From: Pseudomonadota bacterium
GTDB taxonomy: Bacteria > Pseudomonadota > Gammaproteobacteria > Burkholderiales > SG8-41
Direction: 5' to 3'
Assembly (NCBI GenBank): GCA_023431245.1
Contig: JAEYXO010000330.1
Location: 1 to 12,676, forward strand
Length of the DNA: 12,676 nucleotides
Both the position numbers and the translations under genes were made by a program. Numbering within the stretch: position 1 is the stretch's first letter; each line of letters starts with the position of its first letter. Below, piece by piece: positions 1-7,909 of this stretch. A model generated the notes under the pieces. The model was not told where the DNA came from. It made no database searches and saw nothing but the letters and a program-made list of their open reading frames with translations.

Positions 1-118
1 GTGTTGCGGGAACTGCTGCGAAAAAATTCGCGTAACTGTAGCCGCCACGCGCGTTATGGGCAAGCGCGCCCGTTTGCCGGTCCGCGCAAAACTGTTGGAC
101 AGCAAGGGCTTATTCCGC

Positions 119-141
119 TTTTCCACAGTTGTTGTGGATAA
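119..141. promoter_or_regulatory. Inverted pair of DnaA-box-like 9-mers
   Basis: TGTGGATAA at 133-141 is the exact reverse complement of the consensus DnaA box TTATCCACA. TTTTCCACA at 119-127 differs from the consensus at one position. The two face each other across 5 nt (GTTGT). A third, weaker match (TGTGGATGG, 311-319, 7 of 9) lies further down. DnaA boxes occur at replication origins and in DnaA-regulated promoters; which applies here is not shown. No dnaA, dnaN or gidA gene is in the window. Confidence 0.5.
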
Positions 142-222
142 GCCTGTGCGCAGGATGTCGATGACCGCCCTAAGTGGCCTGCCGGGCTGGGTTTTTGCCG
201 GATTGCCTATTTGTTAAACTGT

Positions 223-254
223 CAAAAAATATCAATAAAATCATATACTTATAA
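223..254 (+). repeat. AT-rich 32-bp repeat, copy A
   Basis: This block is almost all A and T in a GC-rich background and matches 8873-8904 at 29 of 32 positions without gaps. Mismatches are at 225, 233 and 244. The conserved core is AATAAAATCA (234-243) followed, after one variable base, by ATACTTATAA (245-254). Copy A lies about 80 bp downstream of the DnaA-box pair and 150 bp before uup. On the minus strand the base matching the miaA ATG reads TTG in this copy and is followed after two codons by a stop, so no gene starts here. Confidence 0.7.
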
Positions 255-392
255 ATAATCTTCGAGGGCGATGCAGTGTGGCGGCAAATGTCGTCCGCCG
301 TGCTGTGCGCTGTGGATGGTGACTGCGGGGAAAAAACCGTTCTGCATCCGCAGCTTGCAGGGATGCGGTCCGGCGCGGCAAGGGCCGGCCGT

Positions 393-398
393 TATACT
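393..398 (+). promoter_or_regulatory. -10 box of uup (predicted leaderless start)
   Basis: TATACT ends exactly 6 nt before the ATG at 405. With usual sigma70 geometry (-12 to -7) transcription would begin at the A of that ATG. No Shine-Dalgarno sequence lies in the 6-nt gap (CGGCCC). No good -35 hexamer is visible at a 16-18 bp spacing. Confidence 0.5.
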
Positions 399-404
399 CG
401 GCCC

Positions 405-2216
<1,812 letters not shown>

Positions 2217-2226
2217 CCTCGTCCGC

Positions 2227-2243
2227 TTTCCGGACACCGGAAA
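2227..2243. other. Perfect inverted repeat between uup and xseA
   Basis: TTTCCGG (2227-2233) and CCGGAAA (2237-2243) are exact reverse complements separated by ACA. The hairpin begins 11 nt after the uup stop codon. No T-run follows, so it is not a classic intrinsic terminator; it could protect the uup 3' end or bind a protein. Confidence 0.35.
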
Positions 2244-2274
2244 TGACCGGCGGCCGGCGGCACGCGGCTGCGCG

Positions 2275-2280
2275 TACAAT
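2275..2280 (+). promoter_or_regulatory. -10 box of xseA (predicted leaderless start)
   Basis: TACAAT ends exactly 6 nt before the ATG at 2287, the same spacing as at uup and mutL. The gap (GCCGCC) has no Shine-Dalgarno sequence. No convincing -35 element is seen. Confidence 0.5.
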
Positions 2281-2286
2281 GCCGCC

Positions 2287-3627
2287 ATGCCCGATCTGCT
2301 GGAACAAGCCACCCAACAAGCCGTGATCTCCGTTGCCGAGCTGAACCGGCTCGCGCGCACGGCCATCGAGCGCTGCGTGCCGCTGGTGTGGGTGGCCGGC
2401 GAGATCTCCAATTTCAAGCGTTACGACAGCGGGCACTGCTATTTCACGCTGAAGGACGGGGCGGCGCAGGTCGATGCGGTGATGTTTCGCCACAAGGCGC
2501 AGTACCTCGACTGGCAGCCGGAAAACGGCATGCAGGTCGAGGTGAGGGCGACGGCGACGGTCTACGAGGCCCGCGGCAAGTTCCAGCTGGTCGTTGACGC
2601 GATGCGCCGCGCCGGGCTGGGTGCGCTGTATGCCGCCTTCGAAAAACTCAAGGCGAAACTCGAGGCCGAGGGTCTGTTCGATCCGGGCATCAAGCGCGGA
2701 CTGCCGCCGTTTCCGCGCGTGGTCGGCGTGGTGACCTCGCCGCAGGCCGCCGCGCTGCGCGACGTGATCACCGCGCTGCGCCGGCGCATGCCGGGCATCG
2801 GCGTGATCATCTATCCGGCGCCGGTGCAGGGCGAGGGCGCTGGCGCGAAAATCGCCGAGGCGATCGCGCTGGCCGGCGCCCGCGCCGAATGCGACGTGCT
2901 GATCGTCTGCCGCGGCGGCGGCAGCATCGAGGACCTGTGGGCCTACAACGAGGAGGCCGTGGCGCGGGCGATCCGCGCCTGCCCGCTGCCGGTGGTGTCC
3001 GGCGTCGGCCACGAGACCGATTTCACCATCGCCGATTTTGCCGCGGACCTGCGCGCGCCGACACCGACCGCGGCGGCGGAACTGGTCAGCCCGGACGGCG
3101 TGAAGCTGAAGCGCGATGTCGCCTTCCTTGGCCAGCAGTTCGCGCGGGTGTTCGCGCGCGGCATCGAGGACCGCATGCAGCGCCTTGATTACCTGTCGCG
3201 GCGGCTGACCCACCCCGGCGAGCGCATCCGCAACCAGGCCATCCATCTGCAGCACCTCGCCAGCCGGCTGCGCGGCGAGTGGCGGCGCGGCGCCGACGAG
3301 CAGTCCTGGGCGCTGCGTGATGCGGCACTGCGGCTGCGGGCCGCCGCGCCCGACACCGGCTCGCTGCTGCAGCAGCAACAGGAACTCGCGCGCAGGCTGC
3401 GCGGCGGCTTGCGTGAACGCATGACCGCCGCCGCCGAGCGGGTGTCGGGCCTCCGCGCCCACCTGCTGCACCTCAATCCGCAGCGTGTGCTGGAGCGCGG
3501 CTACAGCATCACCGAGACGGCCGGCGGCGACATCGTGCGCGACGGCGCGCAGCTGGCGGAAGGGCAGGAGCTGAAGCTGACGCTGGCGAAAGGCTGGGCC
3601 GGCGTGCAGGTGAAGCGCAGCGGCTGA
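2287..3627 (+). CDS. xseA: Exodeoxyribonuclease VII large subunit
   Basis: The large subunit of exonuclease VII, which with several copies of the small subunit XseB degrades single-stranded DNA from both ends into short oligonucleotides in repair and recombination. The protein has 446 residues, normal for the family. An N-terminal OB-fold (about 14-108, with VWVAGEISNFKRYDSGHCYFTL) binds single-stranded DNA. The catalytic domain carries GVVTSPQAAALRDVI (147-161), VCRGGGSIEDLWAYNEE (207-223) and SGVGHETDFTIADFAADLR (238-256), all hallmark segments. Residues about 275-395 form the long helical coiled coil that binds XseB. The C-terminal part has NPQRVLERGYSIT (397-409), also typical. The start at 2287 gives the usual N-terminus; the open frame back to 2125 only overlaps uup. 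xseB is not in this window. The stop codon lies 6 nt from that of the convergent sensor gene. Confidence 0.95.
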   Translation: MPDLLEQATQQAVISVAELNRLARTAIERCVPLVWVAGEISNFKRYDSGHCYFTLKDGAAQVDAVMFRHKAQYLDWQPENGMQVEVRATATVYEARGKFQLVVDAMRRAGLGALYAAFEKLKAKLEAEGLFDPGIKRGLPPFPRVVGVVTSPQAAALRDVITALRRRMPGIGVIIYPAPVQGEGAGAKIAEAIALAGARAECDVLIVCRGGGSIEDLWAYNEEAVARAIRACPLPVVSGVGHETDFTIADFAADLRAPTPTAAAELVSPDGVKLKRDVAFLGQQFARVFARGIEDRMQRLDYLSRRLTHPGERIRNQAIHLQHLASRLRGEWRRGADEQSWALRDAALRLRAAAPDTGSLLQQQQELARRLRGGLRERMTAAAERVSGLRAHLLHLNPQRVLERGYSITETAGGDIVRDGAQLAEGQELKLTLAKGWAGVQVKRSG

Positions 3628-3640
3628 TCCGCTTCAGCGC
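3615..3640. terminator. Possible shared stem between convergent stops
   Basis: GCGC (3615-3618) plus AGCGG (3619-3623) can pair with CCGCT (3629-3633) and, after a 3-nt bulge, GCGC (3637-3640), giving a bulged stem spanning both the xseA stop (3625-3627) and the stop of the opposing gene (3634-3636). There is no U-tract on either strand, so termination by it is uncertain. Confidence 0.2.
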
Positions 3641-6024
3641 GTCGCCAGCCGTGCCGGCGGAATCGTCGGATCACCGAACACCGGATTGGCCGCCAGCCAT
3701 TGTTCGAACTGCCCGGCCGGCAGGGGCCTGCTGATGCAGTAGCCCTGGGCATGATCGCAGCCCATCTGCTTCAGCAGCGCCCAGATGCTCAGGTCTTCGA
3801 CGCCCTCGGCGACGACCTCCATGCCCATGTTGTGCCCCAGTTCGATGGTCGACTTGACGATCATCGCGTCGTCGCCGTCGATCGCCATGTTGCGCACGAA
3901 GGACTGGTCGATTTTCAATTCCTTCACCGGCAGTTTCTTGACGTAGGACAGCGAGGAGTAGCCGGTGCCGTAGTCGTCGATCGCCAGCTTGACGCCGAGC
4001 CGGTCAAGGCGGTGCAGCGTCTCCATCGACCGCGCGGGGTCCTCCATCACGCCGCTCTCGGTGATTTCGATGCACAGCCAGCGCGCATCCACGCCGCGCA
4101 GCTTCAGTTCGCCGTCGACCAGGCGGGGCAGCTCGGGGTCGAGCAGGTCGCGGGCGCAGATGTTCACCGAGATCGCGACTTTCACGCCGCGCGCCTGCCA
4201 CAGGCCGCACTGGCGGATCGCGCTGCGCAGGATCCAGTGCGTCATGTCGCGGATGAATCCGGTCTGCTCGGCAAAGGGTATGAAATCTCCCGGCGGGACA
4301 AAGCCGCGTGCGGGGTGGTTCCAGCGCACCAGTGCCTCGCATTGCGCGGTGATGCCGCTGCGCAGGTCGACCTTGGGCTGGAAATGGAGCACCAGTTCGT
4401 CCTGTTCGACCGCGCGGCGCAGTTCGCCGAGCAGCGTCAGGTAGTTTTCCTGCGGCTGGTGCAGCGCGGGCTCGAAAACGGTGCTGCCGTGGTGGCCGCG
4501 TTTGGCGACGTACATCGCGACGTCGGCATGGCGGATCAGGGTATAGGGATCCTCGCCGTGCTCCGGGTATCCGGCAATGCCGATGCTGGTGCGCACGTCC
4601 AGCAGCTGGCCATCGACGGTGACCGGCACGTTGAGTGCCGACAGGATCTTGCCGGCGATGTCGCGCGCCGCCGCGGTGCCGGCGCCGGGCAGTATCACCG
4701 CGAACTCGTCGCCGCCCAGCCTGGCGATGGTGTCGGATTCGCGCAGCAGGCCCTGCAGCCGGCTGCCGACGGCCTGCAGCACGCGGTCGCCGACGGGATG
4801 GCCCAGCGTGTCGTTGACATGCTTGAAGCGGTCGAGATCCATGCTGAGGATGGTCACCGGCCCCTGTTCCCGCCGGGCAGCCTTGATCGCGAGGTCGAGG
4901 CGGTCGTTGAACAGCGCGCGGTTGGGCAGGCCGGTCAGCGTGTCCTGGTAGGCGAGGCGCAGGATTTTTTCCTCGCGGCTGGAGATCGCTTCGCGCATGT
5001 GGTTGAAGCTTGAGGCCAGTTCGCCGATCTCGTCCTGCTGGCGGATGTCGGCCTTCTCGCTGTAGTCGCCGTCGCGGATCCGCCGCGCGATGGCGGCCAG
5101 CCTGTTGATCGGGCCGGCGAGGCTGCGGCCGATCAGGATGCTGCCGAAGAGCGAAACCAGCACGCTTGCCAGCGCAAGGTCGAACAGCGTGCGCTGCAGT
5201 TCGGAGAACGGCTCGAGCGAGGCCTGCAGCGACTGCTGCAGGACGGCCATCACCTGGGGAACCCCGGCGGAGGTCAGCGTCATCGACCGTGTCTGGTAGG
5301 GCAGGTCGCCGAGATTGATGATGCCGGGGCCGGCACGCGTCAGCAGCAGGTCATTCAGGCGGCCGAGCAGCGCGCTGCGCTGCCCGGCGTCCAGTGTCGA
5401 CGCGCCGAGCTCCCATTTGAAGTCCGGGCGTTCGGTGAGGAAAGACACCTGCAGTCCCGTGAGGTCCCGCATTTCCCGGGCAATCCGGTCATCGATGGTG
5501 AAGCCCATGGCGACCCAGGCGACCGGCAGCGGCGCCATCACCGGCACCACCACCATCTGGTAGGGATGCCGGTCGACCAGCACCACGCTGCTGGCCTGGC
5601 CCTGCTCCATCGCAGTCCGGATCAGTTCAGGAAAGGCGGGTCCGTCGCCGTTTCCGGCCTGTTCAAGGCTGGAGCCCAGCAGCCGGTTGTCGAGGCCGTA
5701 GAGCAGCACGAGATTGGCATTGATGCGCGCGCCATGGTTCGCAAGCACGGAATTGATGGTCGCGGAATCGCCGGTGGCAATGGCCTCGCGGAAGCCGAAA
5801 TCGGCGGCCAGCACGGCCGCCGCCTGCGACAGCTGGCGGCCGTTCTGTTCGAGCACCCGCGCGAACACGCGTTCGCCGACGCGGATCTGGCTCGCCACCT
5901 CGCGGCGGGCGATGCGCTCGTTGGCTGCGCTGACGACCAGGTAGGCGGCCACCTGGACGGCCGCCAGCAGCACCACGAAAAAGACGACGATACGGGTTTC
6001 GAGACTGCGGAATGCGGGCATCAT
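3634..6024 (-). CDS. Membrane sensor with HAMP, GGDEF and EAL domains
   Basis: A 796-residue protein expected to make and/or break down cyclic di-GMP. It has a short cytoplasmic start, transmembrane helix 1 (about 11-33), a periplasmic region of about 245 residues resembling the double-CACHE sensory fold, transmembrane helix 2 (about 282-303), HAMP (about 298-350), GGDEF (about 355-515) and EAL (about 525-775). The GGDEF signature is intact (437-441). An inhibitory-site RxxD (R428, D431) lies exactly five residues before it, so product feedback is possible. The EAL domain keeps E563, N621, E653, D683, D684, K704, E740 and Q760, the metal-binding and catalytic set. Both activities could therefore be live, with the periplasmic signal deciding the balance; that is inference. 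It starts with two ATG codons and has a TATGCT -10 box 8 nt upstream. The divergent neighbour is a cyclic-nucleotide-binding protein. The ligand is unknown. Confidence 0.92.
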   Translation of the reverse strand: MMPAFRSLETRIVVFFVVLLAAVQVAAYLVVSAANERIARREVASQIRVGERVFARVLEQNGRQLSQAAAVLAADFGFREAIATGDSATINSVLANHGARINANLVLLYGLDNRLLGSSLEQAGNGDGPAFPELIRTAMEQGQASSVVLVDRHPYQMVVVPVMAPLPVAWVAMGFTIDDRIAREMRDLTGLQVSFLTERPDFKWELGASTLDAGQRSALLGRLNDLLLTRAGPGIINLGDLPYQTRSMTLTSAGVPQVMAVLQQSLQASLEPFSELQRTLFDLALASVLVSLFGSILIGRSLAGPINRLAAIARRIRDGDYSEKADIRQQDEIGELASSFNHMREAISSREEKILRLAYQDTLTGLPNRALFNDRLDLAIKAARREQGPVTILSMDLDRFKHVNDTLGHPVGDRVLQAVGSRLQGLLRESDTIARLGGDEFAVILPGAGTAAARDIAGKILSALNVPVTVDGQLLDVRTSIGIAGYPEHGEDPYTLIRHADVAMYVAKRGHHGSTVFEPALHQPQENYLTLLGELRRAVEQDELVLHFQPKVDLRSGITAQCEALVRWNHPARGFVPPGDFIPFAEQTGFIRDMTHWILRSAIRQCGLWQARGVKVAISVNICARDLLDPELPRLVDGELKLRGVDARWLCIEITESGVMEDPARSMETLHRLDRLGVKLAIDDYGTGYSSLSYVKKLPVKELKIDQSFVRNMAIDGDDAMIVKSTIELGHNMGMEVVAEGVEDLSIWALLKQMGCDHAQGYCISRPLPAGQFEQWLAANPVFGDPTIPPARLATR

Positions 6025-6032
6025 GGTGGGAC

Positions 6033-6038
6033 AGCATA
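6033..6038 (-). promoter_or_regulatory. -10 box of the GGDEF-EAL gene
   Basis: On the minus strand TATGCT ends 8 nt before the first ATG (6022-6024), predicting a leader of only about 2 nt. The -35 position is poor. No Shine-Dalgarno sequence fits in the gap. Confidence 0.35.
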
Positions 6039-6107
6039 CCGGAGTGCGGTTTGCGGCTGCGGGCCGGGTGCGCGGGTGAAAAGGTGTCGGATGAGGAACT
6101 GCCCGGC

Positions 6108-6136
6108 TTGACGAAGGCCGCGCGGATGCCTATAAG
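6108..6136 (+). promoter_or_regulatory. Sigma70-type promoter of the dual cyclic-nucleotide-binding gene
   Basis: TTGACG (6108-6113) and TATAAG (6131-6136) are separated by exactly 17 bp, each one base off the sigma70 consensus. This is the best promoter in the window. Transcription should start near 6143-6145, giving a leader of about 70 nt before the ATG at 6214. Confidence 0.7.
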
Positions 6137-6144
6137 AAACGTCC

Positions 6145-6201
6145 ATGACACGGCCCGCAGAGCCCTCCCGGGCCGGCCCGGGTGAATTTCAACGACAATA
6201 A
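6145..6201 (+). CDS. Possible 18-codon leader peptide
   Basis: An ATG at 6145 lies 8 nt after the -10 box, at or next to the predicted transcription start, and opens a short frame MTRPAEPSRAGPGEFQRQ that stops at TAA 6199-6201. It is in the same frame as the gene that begins at 6214, 12 nt after its stop. It has no ribosome binding site, so it would be translated only as a leaderless start. The peptide has no clear run of a single regulatory amino acid. It may be a chance ORF; its position at the transcript start is what makes it notable. Confidence 0.3.
   Translation: MTRPAEPSRAGPGEFQRQ
6167..6182. promoter_or_regulatory. Perfect 16-bp GC palindrome in the leader
   Basis: CCCGGGCCGGCCCGGG is its own reverse complement. 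In RNA it would fold as a 6-bp all-GC stem with a 4-nt loop about 25 nt after the transcription start and inside the possible leader peptide. It could be an attenuator-like hairpin, a protein-binding site, or chance in GC-rich DNA. Confidence 0.4.
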
Positions 6202-6213
6202 CGTGGTTATCCC

Positions 6214-7044
6214 ATGAGCGATCTCGACTTCACCCGCCCGGCGCAGAGCGATGTCTACAACGCCAATGTCGCGCGCCTGTTTTTCCACAACAACGGCAAG
6301 CCGCGGGCAATTGCCGCCGGCGGCGCGCTCTTTGCCGAAAACACCGCGGGCAGGGCGATGTACTTCCTTGCTTCCGGCGAGATCGCGCTGACCCGCAACG
6401 GCAAGCCGCTGGATGTCATCAAGGCCGGCGAAGTGCTGGGCGAGATGTCGGTGCTGACCGGCGAGCCGCGCAGCGCGACGGCGACCGCGCGCGGCGCCTG
6501 CGAGGTCATCGAGCTGGACGGCGATGCCTTCCTCGGCGCGATCCAGAAAACCCCGGATTTCGCGCTGATGCTGCTGGCGATCCTGATCAAGCGCCTGCGC
6601 CTGGCGCTGGCAATGCAGATGCTCGGCAGGAACCAGAACCTGGTGCCGGAAACCGTGCCGGTGTCGGGCGAGGTGTTCGACAGTGACCTGCTCGCCGAGC
6701 TGACGTCCAATTTCCCCGGGCGCCCGCCGGTTTACCAGCCGAAGAACGGCGTGATCATGCGCGAGGGCGAGGCCGGCATATTCATGTACGTGGTGATGGA
6801 CGGCGCGGTGCGCATCACGGTCAAGGACAAGGTCGTCGAGGTGGTGCGGGCGGGCGGGGTGTTCGGCGAAATGGCGCTGGTCGACCAGTCGAAACGCGCG
6901 GCCACGGCCTCCGCCGCCACCGACTGCAACCTGCTGTCGATCAACCGCAACGACTTCCTCGCGCTGATCAAGTCCAATCCGGCCTTCGGCGTGTCGCTGC
7001 TGCGCGCGCTGGCCAACCGGCTGCGCAATACCGGGCAGCGCTAG
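6214..7044 (+). CDS. Protein with two tandem cyclic-nucleotide-binding domains
   Basis: A 276-residue soluble protein made almost wholly of two CAP_ED-type folds (about 22-145 and 170-275). In the first the phosphate-binding cassette is GEMSVLTGEPRSATA, with E77, R86 and S87 where cyclic-nucleotide-binding proteins hold the ribose and phosphate. In the second it is GEMALVDQSKRAAT, keeping E219 and R228 but with alanine at the following serine/threonine position. No DNA-binding helix-turn-helix, kinase, transporter or channel segment is attached, so it is not a CRP/FNR regulator. It resembles a free-standing regulatory subunit that would act by binding a partner; this is inference and the ligand (cAMP, cGMP or none) is unknown. 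The start at 6214 is fixed by an in-frame stop at 6199. No clear Shine-Dalgarno sequence precedes it. Its stop overlaps that of the hydrolase gene. Confidence 0.85.
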   Translation: MSDLDFTRPAQSDVYNANVARLFFHNNGKPRAIAAGGALFAENTAGRAMYFLASGEIALTRNGKPLDVIKAGEVLGEMSVLTGEPRSATATARGACEVIELDGDAFLGAIQKTPDFALMLLAILIKRLRLALAMQMLGRNQNLVPETVPVSGEVFDSDLLAELTSNFPGRPPVYQPKNGVIMREGEAGIFMYVVMDGAVRITVKDKVVEVVRAGGVFGEMALVDQSKRAATASAATDCNLLSINRNDFLALIKSNPAFGVSLLRALANRLRNTGQR

Positions 7045-7907
7045 CCGCCGGCAACCGAGCGCGGGTCGCGCGGTTTCCAGCGGCCGCTGTCGACCAGGGT
7101 CAGGAAATCGAGCAGATTGCGGTTGAACTGCTCCGGTTCCTCGGTGTTCACCGTGTGCCCGGTTGCGGGACAGACCCACAGCCGCGCATTGCGGCAGACC
7201 TTCTTGATGAACAGCGCCGGGCCGAGGCTGCCGTCATCCTCGTCGCCGCAGGCCACCAGCAGCGGTGGACGGTAGTTCCGCAAGCCGCGCTCCAGCGCGT
7301 AGACCGGCGGGCGTTTTGCCTGCACCCCGCGCAGCACGCCGGCGAGCCCGGTGCCGGAATGGCTTTCGTGGATGCGGCGGAATTCGGCAAAGCCGCGCGG
7401 ATCCTTCAGCATCTGCGGGATGCGCGCGGCGCTGACGCCGCGCTGCTTCAGCGCGGCCGCGGTGCCCGCGGTCTCGAACAGGCGGGCATGCGCCTCGGTG
7501 GTGCGCAGGAAAGCCTCGCGTGTCGCCGGGTCGGAACCGGCGCCGGCGGCCAGAGACGTTACCGACAGCGCCATCGACGGATAACGCAGGCCGAACTGCA
7601 GCGCGGAGTAGGCGCCCATCGAGCAGCCGGCGACATGCGCCCTGCGGATGCTCAGGTGGCGCAGCACGTCGGCGATGTCGTCGACGGCGATGCGCCAGGA
7701 ATATTTCGAGCGCGCGCGCGGCACCTCGGAAGGCGGGTAACCGCGGGCGTTGAAGGCGATGCAGCGGTAGCGCCTTGCGAAAAACCGCAGCTGCGGCTCC
7801 CAGCTGCGGGCATCGCCGGAAAACTCGTGCACGAAGATCAGCGGAGTGCCCTTGCCGGCTTCCTCGTAGTGCAGGCGGGTGCCGTCGCGGGCGGTGGCGA
7901 AGGGCAT
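7041..7907 (-). CDS. Alpha/beta-fold hydrolase
   Basis: A 288-residue cytoplasmic enzyme of the alpha/beta hydrolase superfamily; the substrate cannot be told. The nucleophile elbow is GCSMG with Ser96, the acid is probably Asp222 (VACGDEDD) and the base His251 (PATGHTVNTEEPEQ). The usual oxyanion HG motif reads HEFSGD (27-32), with Glu after the histidine. There is no signal peptide or membrane segment. The start at 7907 lies 2 nt after the miaA stop codon, and GGGGAGA inside the end of miaA is a fair Shine-Dalgarno sequence about 7 nt upstream, so translation is probably coupled to miaA. Its stop codon shares the CTAG at 7041-7044 with the convergent gene. It could be an esterase, a dehalogenase-like or a C-C hydrolase; sequence alone does not decide. 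Confidence 0.88.
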   Translation of the reverse strand: MPFATARDGTRLHYEEAGKGTPLIFVHEFSGDARSWEPQLRFFARRYRCIAFNARGYPPSEVPRARSKYSWRIAVDDIADVLRHLSIRRAHVAGCSMGAYSALQFGLRYPSMALSVTSLAAGAGSDPATREAFLRTTEAHARLFETAGTAAALKQRGVSAARIPQMLKDPRGFAEFRRIHESHSGTGLAGVLRGVQAKRPPVYALERGLRNYRPPLLVACGDEDDGSLGPALFIKKVCRNARLWVCPATGHTVNTEEPEQFNRNLLDFLTLVDSGRWKPRDPRSVAGG

Positions 7908-7909
7908 GC

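Larger units (their letters stand above)
1..404. other. Non-coding leader upstream of uup
   Basis: I see no convincing gene here. Several frames stay open by chance: minus strand over about 1-180, and plus frame 2 over 2-218. Their translations look unlike known proteins (for example a run of cysteines at the start of frame 2). Plus frame 3 ends at a TAA at 33-35 after the residues VAGTAAKKFA and could be the last codons of a gene lying to the left, but ten codons are too few to call. The stretch contains two DnaA-box-like 9-mers (119-141), an AT-rich repeat copy (223-254), a weak hairpin (GCATCC at 344-349 with GGATGC at 361-366) and the uup -10 box (393-398). It looks like a control region rather than decayed coding DNA. 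Confidence 0.6.

Noticed and set aside
3..35. Possible C-terminal codons (VAGTAAKKFA) of a gene entering from the left
   Set aside because: Only ten codons are visible; too short to separate from chance.
1..180. Possible 5' end of a leftward gene on the minus strand, such as priA
   Set aside because: The frame is open for about 60 codons, but its translation does not match the N-terminus of PriA or any protein I recognise.
230..242. IHF site in the AT-rich repeat
   Set aside because: Copy A matches the WATCAA half but not the TTR half, and copy B breaks the WATCAA half as well.
276..404. Upstream extension of uup to an ATG-like start at 276
   Set aside because: The 43 added residues do not resemble Uup and the -10 box lies inside this stretch.
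3700..5013. Open frame of 437 codons on the plus strand opposite the GGDEF-EAL gene
   Set aside because: Antisense shadow; no domain in its translation and no ribosome binding site.
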